A stretch of DNA of 64,000 nt from Methanomicrobiaceae archaeon (GTDB lineage Archaea; Halobacteriota; Methanomicrobia; Methanomicrobiales; Methanomicrobiaceae), in the NCBI GenBank assembly GCA_029762625.1, contig JARVGI010000005.1:58804-122803 (forward strand), given 5' to 3'. Shown here in pieces: positions 44,496-53,148 of this stretch (its first letter is position 1; every line of letters begins with the position of its first letter). The position numbers and the translations under genes were made by a program. Below the pieces are notes generated by a model, which saw only the letters and a list, made by a program, of their open reading frames with translations, had not been told where the DNA came from and did no database searches.

Positions 44496-45461
44496 TCAGA
44501 GTGTCTCGGCAACCACGGCGAGACGGGTAAAGTGACCGGTCCTTTTCAGCAGCAAAAACACGATCCGGTCAGGGAGGCCGAACTGGAAGTTGCCTCCCGC
44601 AGCGTTCGGGTGGCCTCCGCCGCCGAATTGCCGGGCTATCAGGTGGCTAATCCCGGGAACTGATCGGATGGAGAATTTCCCGCCCGGCGAGACCACCACC
44701 TCGATGTCGGTGCCCATCTCGTCCCTGATGGCGTGGGCGGTCTCGCTCGGGTAGCCGTAGAGGGGTGCAAACGCGATCCTGTATTTTGTGCCGTAGATCT
44801 TCGTATGCCGCAGGCTCTTTCGGATCTTCTCCTGCATCTCCCGGGTGATCTCCGCATACACCTTCTCGATATGCGGATCGGAAAATTTCCCCTCCATCAG
44901 GCGGTCACGGATATAATCGCGGTTGCCTTTCCGCATCACCACCATCCCGAGCATCCTTGAGCGGGGATCGTCATGCTTCCAGAGGTCGTAGTCGCAGACC
45001 ACCCGGGCGATCGCTGCCGCTGTCGCATCTCCGGGCAGAAGGTCGCGGGCCACGATTGCCGTGGCGCAGACCGAAGGGTCGACGTGCAGCACGTCCACAA
45101 GGCTCTTGACGGCGGTGATCTCCTCGGGACGCCAGCGATGATGGTCCCGCCACTCGATCCGCCATCCATTGGATTTCGCCTTCCTGATCGTCCCGGCATA
45201 CCCGTTCTGGCAGCCCAGATCGGAGATGGAGAGGAGATCGCCCCTGCCGGGCGAACCCGCAACCGCGTTGAAGAGCGAGGCGAATTTGCCCACCGAGCTC
45301 CAGACGGTAAACACCTGTCCGTAGCGCAGGCGATGGATGGCATCCGCGCCGGCGGCATCGAGGTCGTTGTGGGTGAGGTGGACGACATGCTGGCTTCGCT
45401 CGGAAAGCGCCTTCATAAAATTTCCTGTTTCCAGAGATCGTTCCTTTCCGTCGCTCTTCAT
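44496..45461 (-). CDS. DHH/DHHA1 phosphoesterase
   Basis: About 321 residues of the DHH superfamily, which includes oligoribonuclease NrnA and cyclic dinucleotide phosphodiesterases. Metal motifs are VVHLTHNDLDAAGADAIHR, SISDLGCQN and IEWRDHHRW; the C-terminal DHHA1 motif is FGGGGHPNAAGG. All expected metal ligands are present. I chose ATG 45461; ATG 45416 is a shorter alternative. It converges on the PEBP gene. The substrate, probably short RNA or a cyclic dinucleotide, cannot be fixed from sequence. Confidence 0.85.
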   Translation of the reverse strand: MKSDGKERSLETGNFMKALSERSQHVVHLTHNDLDAAGADAIHRLRYGQVFTVWSSVGKFASLFNAVAGSPGRGDLLSISDLGCQNGYAGTIRKAKSNGWRIEWRDHHRWRPEEITAVKSLVDVLHVDPSVCATAIVARDLLPGDATAAAIARVVCDYDLWKHDDPRSRMLGMVVMRKGNRDYIRDRLMEGKFSDPHIEKVYAEITREMQEKIRKSLRHTKIYGTKYRIAFAPLYGYPSETAHAIRDEMGTDIEVVVSPGGKFSIRSVPGISHLIARQFGGGGHPNAAGGNFQFGLPDRIVFLLLKRTGHFTRLAVVAETL

Positions 45462-45599
45462 TGCATACCACTTCACCTGCAGGGAAGATAAACAGTCAGG
45501 TTCCTCCCCTGCAATCAAACGCCGGAGATTTTGGCAGGAGCGCAGGCAAACGGCAATCACATCTTTTATAATCTAGGATGTCCAATATCGTTATCCCAA

Positions 45600-45673
45600 G
45601 CCCCTGTAGCTCAGTCTGGGAGAGCGCCAGACTGAAGATCTGGTTGTCCCCGGTTCAAATCCGGGCGGGGGCA
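45600..45673 (+). tRNA. tRNA-Phe (anticodon GAA)
   Basis: A 74-base cloverleaf with acceptor GCCCCTG and CGGGGGC (one G-T pair), D arm AGCTCAGTCTGGGAGAGC, anticodon loop CTGAAGA with GAA, and T arm CCCCGGTTCAAATCCGGG. CCA is not encoded. Confidence 0.96.
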
Positions 45674-45725
45674 CTTGTTCTTTTTCACGTCACCACGGAG
45701 AGCTGAAGCACTCTGCCACCACCCT

Positions 45726-45763
45726 CTATCATACCCATGATAGGAGGAGTTCTCCTGATCAGC
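45726..45763. terminator. Pair of palindromes between tRNA-Phe and the tusA operon
   Basis: CTATCAT-ACCC-ATGATAG is a perfect 7-base stem with a 4-base loop at 45726 to 45743. Immediately after it come GGAG-TT-CTCC and the palindrome CTGATCAG. They lie between the tRNA and the TusA operon promoter and could be a terminator, a processing signal or an operator. No poly-T run follows. Confidence 0.35.
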
Positions 45764-45818
45764 CTATCCTCACTGGTTTCTCCGTGCGATTTCCCTGCAC
45801 AACAATTATTTAGCAAGA

Positions 45819-45830
45819 AATATATTTACG
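45819..45830 (+). promoter_or_regulatory. TATA-like promoter of the sulfur-relay operon
   Basis: AAATATATTTACG lies about 45 bases before the TusA ATG at 45870. This places transcription start about 20 bases upstream of the ORF. It is the only good TATA candidate before the TusA, DsrE, NifS-like, IscU-like gene string. Confidence 0.5.
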
Positions 45831-45869
45831 TCCGTTTCACAATGCACGGATACCGATTGTGGGTGTTGT

Positions 45870-46112
45870 ATGACCGAGACCATTGTCCCCGACCGCGAAC
45901 TTGACTGTGTGGGGCTCTTCTGCCCCATGCCGATCTCTCTCACGAAAACAGAGATCGAGAAGATCGAAATCGGGCAGGTTCTGCGTGTAGAAGCCGACGA
46001 TCCATCAGCAGAAGAGGATATCCTGCGGTGGGCGAAACGCACCGGCCAGGAGATCCTGAAATTTGAACATGAAGGGGGAATTCTCACCTTCTACATCAAA
46101 AGGAGAACATGA
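45870..46112 (+). CDS. TusA/SirA-family sulfur carrier
   Basis: An 80-residue TusA-like protein. The signature LDCVGLFCPMPISLTKTEIE contains the CPxP motif whose cysteine carries persulfide sulfur. It is the first gene of an operon with DsrE-like, NifS-like and IscU-like proteins, which together look like a sulfur relay for Fe-S cluster or thio-cofactor assembly. The DsrE gene starts a few bases after its stop. Confidence 0.9.
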   Translation: MTETIVPDRELDCVGLFCPMPISLTKTEIEKIEIGQVLRVEADDPSAEEDILRWAKRTGQEILKFEHEGGILTFYIKRRT

Positions 46113-46120
46113 GGTGGAAA

Positions 46121-46480
46121 ATGGCGAAAATTCTCTATATTCAGACGAGCGGGACCGACACGCCAGAGCGTCTGTATGCCCCGTTTGTACTTGGCATGAC
46201 CGCAGCAGCGATGGATGTCGAGGCCGTGCTGTTCTTCATGATCAAGGGAATCACGGTCGTCAAGAAAGGGGAAGCTGAAAAAATTCAGCTCGGGGAATTC
46301 CCGACGCTCAAGGAGATTATGCAGCAGGCGATCGATGCGGGCGTGAAGATCTATATCTGCGAGCAGAGCACCCAGCTGCTTGGCATCCCGAGGGGAGACT
46401 TCATCCCGGAGGGGATCATCGCCGGGGGTGCGACACTCAACGATCTCGCCCTTGATGCAGACAGGGTCATTACCTTTTGA
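46121..46480 (+). CDS. DsrE-family sulfur relay protein
   Basis: A 119-residue DsrE/TusD-like protein: AKILYIQTSGTDTPERLYAP, then LFFMIKGITVVKKG and VKIYICEQSTQLLGI, a common pattern for DsrE folds with one conserved cysteine (YICEQS). I chose ATG 46121, four bases after a GAGGTGG ribosome binding site; ATG 46109 overlaps the TusA stop. It probably exchanges sulfur with the TusA-like protein upstream. Confidence 0.85.
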   Translation: MAKILYIQTSGTDTPERLYAPFVLGMTAAAMDVEAVLFFMIKGITVVKKGEAEKIQLGEFPTLKEIMQQAIDAGVKIYICEQSTQLLGIPRGDFIPEGIIAGGATLNDLALDADRVITF

Positions 46481-46493
46481 ATGGTACAGCGGC

Positions 46494-47642
46494 ATGGTAT
46501 ACCTTGATCATGCATCATCGAGACCGGTCGATCCCCGCGTGCTCGTAGTCGCCGGGCGATACCTGAGGGAGGACTTTGGCAATCCGTCAACCCTCTATTC
46601 CCGCGGACTCACCGCCAGGACAGCGCTTGAGGAGGCCCGCGTGAAGGTGGCCCGGCTCATCGGTGCGGAGACGCCTTCGTGCATCGTGTTCACTGCGACC
46701 GCCACTGAAGCGAACAATCTCGCACTTGTGGGTGGAGCACTCAGAAACCGTAAAATGGGGACACATGTGGTGACTAGTGCAATCGACCACATTTCGGTCA
46801 TCAATCCCATGAAACAATTGCAAAAACAGGGTTTTGAACTCTCCATCGCCCCCGTGAACTCTTATGGCATCATTGATCTGGACGCACTCGGCCGGATTGT
46901 CAGGGCCGATACCGTCCTGTCATCAATCAATTATGCCAATGATGAGATTGGTACCATCGAACCCATACACGAGATCAGCGAAATCGTCCACGAAAACGGC
47001 AATTACCTCCATGTGAACGCAACGGCAGCGGCAGGCACCATTCCCATCGATGTGCAGGCAGAAGGGATCGATCTTCTCACTCTCTCATCTAATGAGCTCT
47101 ATGGCCCCCGCGGAGCCGCTGCACTGTACATCAAAAAGGGCGTACGCTTGCAACCCGTCCTTCCCGGCGGCGGTCAGGAGCGGGGGTTGAGGTCGGGGAC
47201 CGAAAACATCTTCTCCGTGGCGGCAATGGGCGAAGCGGCGCGTCTCGCGGCCGAGGAGATGCACCATGAAAGCAGGCGCCTCACTGCATTGCGGGACGCC
47301 CTGATCAGGGAGATACTGGCAATTGAGGACGCGTATCTCACGGGGCACCCCGCACAGCGGTTGCCGAATCATGCCAGTTTCCGGTTCGGCAGGATCGAGG
47401 GTGAGAGCATCCTGCTGAATCTGGATACTGTTCACGACATTCAGGTTGCCACAGGGTCGGCCTGCACCTCACAAACGCTCGAACCATCCCATGTGCTCCT
47501 TGCAATCGGCCTGAAACACGAGGAGGCGCATGGATCGGTCGTCATGACACTCGGGCGGTCGAACACCGATGCGGACATTCCGGTGGTTGTCGATGCGGTG
47601 GAGAAAACCGTGCAGAGGCTGCGGGCGATTACGGCACTCTGA
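46494..47642 (+). CDS. NifS/IscS-like protein lacking the PLP lysine
   Basis: A 382-residue member of the class V aminotransferase (cysteine desulfurase) family by overall sequence: YLDHASSRPVDPRVL, FTATATEANNLALVGG, YANDEIGTIEPIHEI, GGGQERGLRSGTENI and the active-site cysteine loop VATGSACTSQTLEPSHV. However, the usual SGHK PLP-lysine motif reads LSSNELYGPRG, so Lys is Glu. The PLP-contacting Asp-Ala-x-Gln motif reads VNATAAAG, so Asp is Asn and Gln is Ala. It probably cannot form the PLP Schiff base. It keeps the His in SAIDHISV and the catalytic Cys, so it may be a sulfur-handling scaffold for the IscU-like partner. Confidence 0.9.
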   Translation: MVYLDHASSRPVDPRVLVVAGRYLREDFGNPSTLYSRGLTARTALEEARVKVARLIGAETPSCIVFTATATEANNLALVGGALRNRKMGTHVVTSAIDHISVINPMKQLQKQGFELSIAPVNSYGIIDLDALGRIVRADTVLSSINYANDEIGTIEPIHEISEIVHENGNYLHVNATAAAGTIPIDVQAEGIDLLTLSSNELYGPRGAAALYIKKGVRLQPVLPGGGQERGLRSGTENIFSVAAMGEAARLAAEEMHHESRRLTALRDALIREILAIEDAYLTGHPAQRLPNHASFRFGRIEGESILLNLDTVHDIQVATGSACTSQTLEPSHVLLAIGLKHEEAHGSVVMTLGRSNTDADIPVVVDAVEKTVQRLRAITAL

Positions 47643-47668
47643 TCGAGTGAAGGAAGGGAGAAATATCA

Positions 47669-48073
47669 ATGGAGGAGAAACCACAGATCGGGTATTCAAA
47701 GAAGGTGATGGACCATTTCCTCAACCCGCGGAACGTAGGTGAGGTGGAAGATGCAGACGGTATAGGTATCGTGGGAAATCCCGTGTGCGGCGATCTCATG
47801 CAGGTCTCCATCCGGGTGGAGGACGAGATCATCACCGAGATCAAGTTCAAGACGTTCGGGTGCGGGTCTGCCATCGCCACGGCAAGCATGGTGACCGAGC
47901 TGGCCGAGGGGAAATCCCTCGATGAAGCGCTTGAAATTACCCGCCAGGATGTCGCTGACGAACTGGAGGGGCTGCCGCCGATCAAGATGCACTGCTCGAA
48001 TCTCGCTGCCGACGCACTTCACAAGGCAATCGAAGATTATCGGCAGAAACAGGCAAAAAAGGCGGAGTCCTAA
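47669..48073 (+). CDS. IscU/NifU-like Fe-S scaffold protein
   Basis: A 134-residue IscU-type scaffold. The three cluster cysteines are present in VGNPVCGDLM, KTFGCGSAIATAS and MHCSNLAADALH, with the Asp after the first Cys that allows cluster release. The start is ATG 47669, preceded by a GGGAGAAA ribosome binding site. It is the last gene of the TusA, DsrE, NifS-like operon and may receive sulfur from it. Confidence 0.95.
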   Translation: MEEKPQIGYSKKVMDHFLNPRNVGEVEDADGIGIVGNPVCGDLMQVSIRVEDEIITEIKFKTFGCGSAIATASMVTELAEGKSLDEALEITRQDVADELEGLPPIKMHCSNLAADALHKAIEDYRQKQAKKAES

Positions 48074-48401
48074 CGAGTGACTTCATTCGCTTCGACATGC
48101 GATCCTTCCCCTTCAGGCCCCTGCATTCTCCACTGTACACGATGCCATCAAAACGCTGCTCTCCACCGTGTGATCCGGATAATTACCACCCGCAACGGGG
48201 GCCTCTCCTTCGGTGAGAACAGGGTGCGAATTGAGTGCTGGTTCCCTCCAGGACTCAATCCTGAGAAAAAATGAGTTGTCTATGGATAAAGGAACGTGCG
48301 AGGAGCCATATGTATTGTATGGTTTATGGCAGTGATAGCATGGACCGCCAGAGGAGACTGTGCGTTTTCCCACAGGGTGTTTTGATCAGGTCGTTCTATC
48401 A
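48074..48401. other. Gene-free region downstream of the IscU-like gene
   Basis: No convincing ORF, RNA gene or repeat is seen here. The stretch leads into the remnant of a metallo-beta-lactamase gene and may hold more of its decayed 3' part on the minus strand. Confidence 0.4.
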
Positions 48402-48723
48402 CCTCCCGCTCGTGTGACCCGGAACGGGTTGTTCTTTCGGCTCATCGAACACAAACATCGCTGTATGCCCGGGCGTATGGAGCACTTTCAGAAACCAGCT
48501 ACCCGCATCGATCATATCGGTATTGGAAAGCCTTCCGTGGACGCATTACCCCTTCGAACTTCTGGGCGTGTGCCCGGCAGTGCATGACGTCGTCATCACC
48601 CGAAATGTTCTTCACCGCGCCATTCCGTTGAGCAGCAATGAGTGCGGTCTTCTAGAACAGGATATTCCCGCCGATATGATCAAAATGCTCGTGGGTGTTG
48701 ATCGCCAGATCGATTTCCGGCAT
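48402..48723 (-). pseudogene. Metallo-beta-lactamase-fold hydrolase remnant
   Basis: On the minus strand one frame reads AINTHEHFDHIGGNILF then a TAG stop at 48652 to 48654; this is the HxHxDH metal motif of MBL hydrolases. Further down a different frame reads WFLKVLHTPGHTAMFVFDE, the next His motif of the same fold, then stops. An in-frame stop plus a frame change show a decayed gene. Boundaries are approximate; the N-terminal part may extend to about 48800. Confidence 0.65.
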
Positions 48724-48836
48724 TCATTTACATACGCCACACCTCCGGTCGGTTTTTCGGCCCTGCAGGCGAATCCGAATGGCCCGGCTCGTGAGAGCAT
48801 CTCCCCTGTTTCGCAGGGAAGAGAAGGGAGATGCCC

Positions 48837-49175
48837 CTAGAGCACCGCATCCCCCTCCTCTCCGGTCCGCACCCGGATGGTCCGCCCGACCGGGAGGACG
48901 AATATCTTCCCGTCGCCCACCTGGCCGGTGCGTGCCGACTCACAGATTGCGGTGACCACAGCGTCGACGTCACCGTCAGGCACCACGATCTCGACCTTGA
49001 CCTTGGGGAGGAGGTCGAGGACATACTCCGCCCCACGCCACTGCCGCTTGATTCCCTTCTGCTGGCCGCGGCCTTTCACATCGGTGAGGGTGAGCGAGTT
49101 CTTGCCGATGTCCTCGAGTGCCCGCTTCACCTCATCGACTTTGCTCGGCCGGATAATGGCCTCAATCTTCTGCAT
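48837..49175 (-). CDS. glnK: PII nitrogen regulatory protein GlnK
   Basis: A 112-residue PII signal protein sensing 2-oxoglutarate and adenine nucleotides. Signatures are MQKIEAIIRPSKVDEVKRAL, the T-loop KGIKRQWRGAEYVLDLLPK with the central Tyr, and GDGKIFVLPVGRTIRVRTGE. It is intact, starting directly after the amt stop, and normally blocks the ammonium channel. Here the channel gene is broken (see amt), which makes its present partner uncertain. Confidence 0.95.
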   Translation of the reverse strand: MQKIEAIIRPSKVDEVKRALEDIGKNSLTLTDVKGRGQQKGIKRQWRGAEYVLDLLPKVKVEIVVPDGDVDAVVTAICESARTGQVGDGKIFVLPVGRTIRVRTGEEGDAVL

Positions 49176-50529
49176 TCAGTCCACCTCCGCAAAGGGTTCG
49201 GTCATCACATAGTTGGGGTAGGCCGACATGCCGTGTTCGCCGATATCCAGGCCTTCCAGCTCCTCTTCGGGGGAGACACGGATCCCGATGGTCTTCTTGA
49301 GCACCCAGAACACGATGCAGCCGAGCCCGAATGCCCAGACGAAGTTAACCACTACACTGAGCGCCTGCACGGCGAAGAAGCCGGAATCGCCATAGAGCAA
49401 TCCGGTCACGCCCCCGTAGGTGCCGTCGGCGAAGATGCCCAGGGCGAGTAGTCCCCATGCGCCGTTGATGCCGTGCACGCTGACCGCACCCACCGGGTCA
49501 TCGATGTGCAGGACCCAGTCGAGGAACCATACACCGGCGACCACGAGCACGCCGGCGACAGCACCGATCACGACGGACGAGAGCGGGGTGACCCACGCAC
49601 AGGGCGCGGTGATGCCCACGAGACCTGCGATGGCGCCGTTTCCGGCCATGCCCACGTCAGGCTTGCCATGCCACTTCCAGGTGATGATAATTGCTATTAC
49701 CAGACCGGCTGCGGCCGCGAGCGTGGTGTTGGTGGCGATGATGGATGTGCGCAGATCGGTGCCGATGAGGGTTGATCCGCAGTTGAACCCGAACCACCCG
49801 AACCAGAGGATGAAGACACCGAGGGTGGCCATCGTGATACTGTGACCGGGAATGGCGTTCGGAGTGCCGTCTTTGCGGTACTTGCCGAACCTCGGGCCGA
49901 GCATGAGGGCGCCGGCCAGGCCGATCCACCCGCCGAGCGCATGCACCACGCCGGATCCGGCGAAATCAAGCGCCCCCAGCCCGGAGAGCCATCCGCCTCC
50001 CCATATCCAGTGCCCGTAGATGGGATAGATGAGCGCGGTGGTGACAATGCTCACGAGGATGTAGGTGCTGAACTTGCACCGCTCGGCAACGCACCCCGAA
50101 ACGATGGTGGCTGCGGTTGCCGCGAACACCATCTGGAAGAACCACGACTGGATGGTGATCACATCCTAAGCATTCCCCAGCAGGAAAAAGCCCGACCAGC
50201 CCATAAGCCAGTTGAGCCCCTCCATGGTCCCGTACATGATGGCGAATCCTACTGCCCAGTAGGAGAGCGCCCCGATGGAGAAGTCCATGAGGTTTTTCAT
50301 CATGATATTCGCCGCATTCTTCGCCCGCGTGAACCCGCTCTCAAGCATGGCGAAGCCGGGCTGCATGAACATTACGAGGAATCCGCACATCAGTACCCAG
50401 ATAAAATCCAAAGGTGCATCGGGATTCTCGGCGAGGGTCGCCTCTCCGGACGGATCGCCAGCCCAGACCGACGACCATTGCCAGGAAGATGAGAACCATC
50501 ACCATCATCGATTGTGATCGCGTAGTCAT
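49176..50529 (-). pseudogene. amt: Ammonium transporter Amt with frameshift and in-frame TAG
   Basis: Amt/AmtB ammonium channel sequence is clear over the whole length: QPGFAMLESGFTRAKN, the TIQSWFFQMVFAATAATIVS segment, VVHALGGWIGLAGALMLGP and FGWFGFNCGSTL. A signal peptide starts at ATG 50529 (MTTRSQSMMVMVLIFLAMVV), but it is one frame away from the rest, and the main frame has no ATG or GTG near it. A TAG codon at 50166 to 50168 interrupts the channel in frame. Either the gene is decaying or there are sequence errors. Pyrrolysine read-through is unlikely because TAG is a normal stop here. Confidence 0.85.
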
Positions 50530-50839
50530 GGGGTGACTTCCCTACCCTTTATCTTCGAGGTTATGGAAAGTAATTTCCTTCTATCATTGTATATACTTTT
50601 CTTATAGTTTCTCGGTGGCGATATGCAGGGGTACAGCCACGGGATATCGATTGTCACCGAACGATCGCCGGGCAAGCTCCGAATATCCGATCTCTCGAGG
50701 GGGATCGGCATCGGGAGCCGGATGGGCGGACTGTCAGACGGGGAGGAGGGACTGGACGCAGGCGATGAAATTGGTGATGCCCTCCATGAGCACCACCCCG
50801 GGATCGATCCCCAGAAACGGGAAGATGAAGAGGAAGTAG
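50530..50839. other. Region between amt and the kinase remnant
   Basis: Contains the amt promoter side (AT-rich CTTTTCTTATAG near 50592) and possibly the decayed N-terminal part of the histidine kinase. No complete gene is supported. Confidence 0.35.
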
Positions 50840-51479
50840 GCGACAAATGACAAACTGCAGCTGCTCTCCCGCATCACGCGTCACGATGACCTCAACATGG
50901 TGACGGTCCTTCGGGCATCCAACGAGCTCGCACGGGAATCGACGGATGATGAGGATCTGCGTATCGCATTGGAGCGGGAGAGGCAGGCGATCGACAGGAT
51001 TGAAGATCCTCATCTCCTTCACCCAGGTGTATCAGGACATCGGTATCGAGACGCCGGCCTGGCAGGACCTGCAGATGGTCGCCACCGTTGCTGCGGGAAA
51101 ATTCCACTTCAACGGTATCACCCCGGACATCCGTCTCGAGGAGATCGAAATCTATGCAGACCCTTTCCTCCAAAAGGTCTTCTACAACATTTTTGACACT
51201 CTCCTGCGCCATGGCAACGGCGTATCGGCCATCTCGCTCACCACAGCCGACAGAGAGGACCAGCCGGCGATAAGAATCGAAGATGGTGGCACAGGCATCC
51301 CCGAGGCCGAGAAAGAGGAAATATTCCTGAGAAAATACGGCAAGAAGACCGGCCCTGGCCTCTTCCTCACCAGGGAAATCTTTGCCATCACCGGCATCGG
51401 CATCAGGGAGACAGGAACAGTGGGCACCGGAGCACGATTCGAGAGCCTCGTGCCGGCGGGGGCGTTCCGGCGCACCTGA
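50840..51479 (+). pseudogene. Histidine kinase remnant, frameshifted
   Basis: The dimerisation and phospho-acceptor part reads KLQLLSRITRHDDLN (H-box) in one frame starting just after a TAG. The ATPase part reads ILISFTQVYQDIG, IEDGGTGIPEAEKEEIF (N and G1 boxes) and KTGPGLFLTREIFAITGIG (G2 box) in another frame ending TGA at 51479. The frame change is near 51000. This is the C-terminal half of a PAS-type archaeal sensor kinase; the sensor part is missing. Confidence 0.8.
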
Positions 51480-51847
51480 GTGAAGGGGACGGCATCCTGC
51501 CATTCATCCCTCCCTTCCCGATCTGTGCCCGTGAGTGTTCCCGGAAGATCCCCTCATTCGGAATGCGAATAGACCCTGATGCAGCCTGCTCTGGTGGCGA
51601 CTGCATCCGAAGCATCATACGGTTTATGTCCTACCGGGAGATCCAGACCTGCATGCACGCTGCCGATGGGGTGGCCCCCTGCCGGGACATCTTCGGAAGA
51701 CAGCCTGCTGGCTATGCCCCTCGGCTGTCCGATCATCATCCTTCGTGTCTCTGCCCCGGAGGGTATCGCAGCCTTTTTGTTCATCGCAGCAGAAGGTAGT
51801 TTCGATTTCACATTCACCGTCGCGGAGACATGCCGGAAGGAGAACAG
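51480..51847. other. Gene-poor region upstream of the permease
   Basis: Open frames of up to 96 codons exist on the plus strand, but none shows a recognisable family, good start or ribosome binding site. I see no reliable gene here. Confidence 0.35.
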
Positions 51848-53146
51848 ATGGGAGAAGAGACGAAACTGAAACGCGTACTCACGGCACCGGAGGTGACACT
51901 CTCCGGGATAGGGGTTATTCTGGGTGCGGGCATCTACGCCCTTATCGGAGAGGCAGCGAGCATGGCGGGAAACGCCCTCTGGATTGCGTTTTTCCTCTCC
52001 GCAACCATCGCCGCCTTCACCGGCCTGAGCTACGCCGAACTCTCCTCCATGTTTCCCTATGCAAGCGCGGAGTACGAGTATACCGCTCGCTCGTTCGGAG
52101 ACATCCTGGCGTTTGTAGTGGGAATGCTGGTGATATTCTCGGGGATTGTCGGTGCGGCGACCGTCGCCCTCGGGTTTGCCGGGTATTTCCAGGGTTTCGT
52201 GGACATGCCCCTCGTGCTCACCGCCGCACTGCTGCTGGTCCTCATCTCCGCGATCATTTTCGCCGGCATCAAACAATCTGCGGCGATCGTGATCATCTTC
52301 ACCCTGATTGAAGCGGCCGGGCTGGTGGGCATCATCGCCATCGGCTTCCCCTACCTCGGGTCGGTTGATTATTTCGAAGCCCCGGCGGGCGTCACGGGAC
52401 TGCTCTCCGCCGCTGCCCTCCTCTTCTTCGCCTACCAGGGATTCGAGGGGATCGTCAAGCTCTCTGAAGAGACAGTGCGCCCCGAATCCACCATCCCGAA
52501 GAGCCTGCTCATCGCCCTCGGCGTGACCATTGTCCTCTACGTGCTGGTCGCACTCGCCGCAGTGAGCGTCGCCGGATGGCAGGGTATCGCCGGATCTCCC
52601 GCACCCTTTGCGGTGATTGCCGGCAATGCATTCGGGAACAGTGCGTTTTTGATCTTCACCCTCATCGCCCTGTTCGCCACCGCCAACACCGCCCTCCTCA
52701 TGCTGCTGGCCTCCTCGCGCATCATCTACGGGATGGCACGCACCCGTACGCTCCCGGGTGCGTTCTCCTACATTCACCCGGCGACCCGGACGCCGGCGGT
52801 GGCCATTATCGCCGCAACATTCACCTCGATCCTCTTCCTCTCGCTCGGCACGATCAGCGAAGTGGCCATGGTGGCGAATTTCACCCTCTATATCACCTTC
52901 GCCGTCATCAATGCCGCTGTCATCCTGCTGCGCTTCCGCATGCCGGACCGGCAGCGTCCGTTCATGGTGCCGCTGTCCCTCGGCCGCCTGCCCCTGCTCC
53001 CGTGCTTCGGGATCCTCACCTGTGTCCTGTTCCTCTTCCAGCTGGACGCACGGGTCCTGCTCATCGGGGCTGCAATCATTGGTTTTTCCGCCCTTGCCGG
53101 AAAGATACTCAGGGGGAGGACGATTCCTGCCGCTCCTCGGGGATAG
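51848..53146 (+). CDS. APC-family amino acid permease
   Basis: A 432-residue transporter with about 12 membrane helices. The N-terminus shows the APC signature TLSGIGVILGAGIYALIGEA, followed by GLSYAELSSMFPYASAEYEY and the FAYQGFEGIVKLSEETVRPE segment. It likely imports amino acids or amines using an ion gradient. I chose ATG 51848 with a GGAGA site five bases upstream; ATG 51830 is an alternative. It converges on ku with two bases between. Confidence 0.9.
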   Translation: MGEETKLKRVLTAPEVTLSGIGVILGAGIYALIGEAASMAGNALWIAFFLSATIAAFTGLSYAELSSMFPYASAEYEYTARSFGDILAFVVGMLVIFSGIVGAATVALGFAGYFQGFVDMPLVLTAALLLVLISAIIFAGIKQSAAIVIIFTLIEAAGLVGIIAIGFPYLGSVDYFEAPAGVTGLLSAAALLFFAYQGFEGIVKLSEETVRPESTIPKSLLIALGVTIVLYVLVALAAVSVAGWQGIAGSPAPFAVIAGNAFGNSAFLIFTLIALFATANTALLMLLASSRIIYGMARTRTLPGAFSYIHPATRTPAVAIIAATFTSILFLSLGTISEVAMVANFTLYITFAVINAAVILLRFRMPDRQRPFMVPLSLGRLPLLPCFGILTCVLFLFQLDARVLLIGAAIIGFSALAGKILRGRTIPAAPRG

Positions 53147-53148
53147 CA

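Noticed and set aside
50166..50168. TAG in amt as a pyrrolysine codon
   Set aside because: TAG ends several normal genes in the window (thermosome, glnK, PIN-ATPase), amt has a second lesion, and no pyl genes are seen.
50734..50877. Hydrophobic 47-codon minus-strand frame resembling a membrane segment
   Set aside because: It partly overlaps the kinase H-box antisense, has no family match I recognise and no ribosome binding site.
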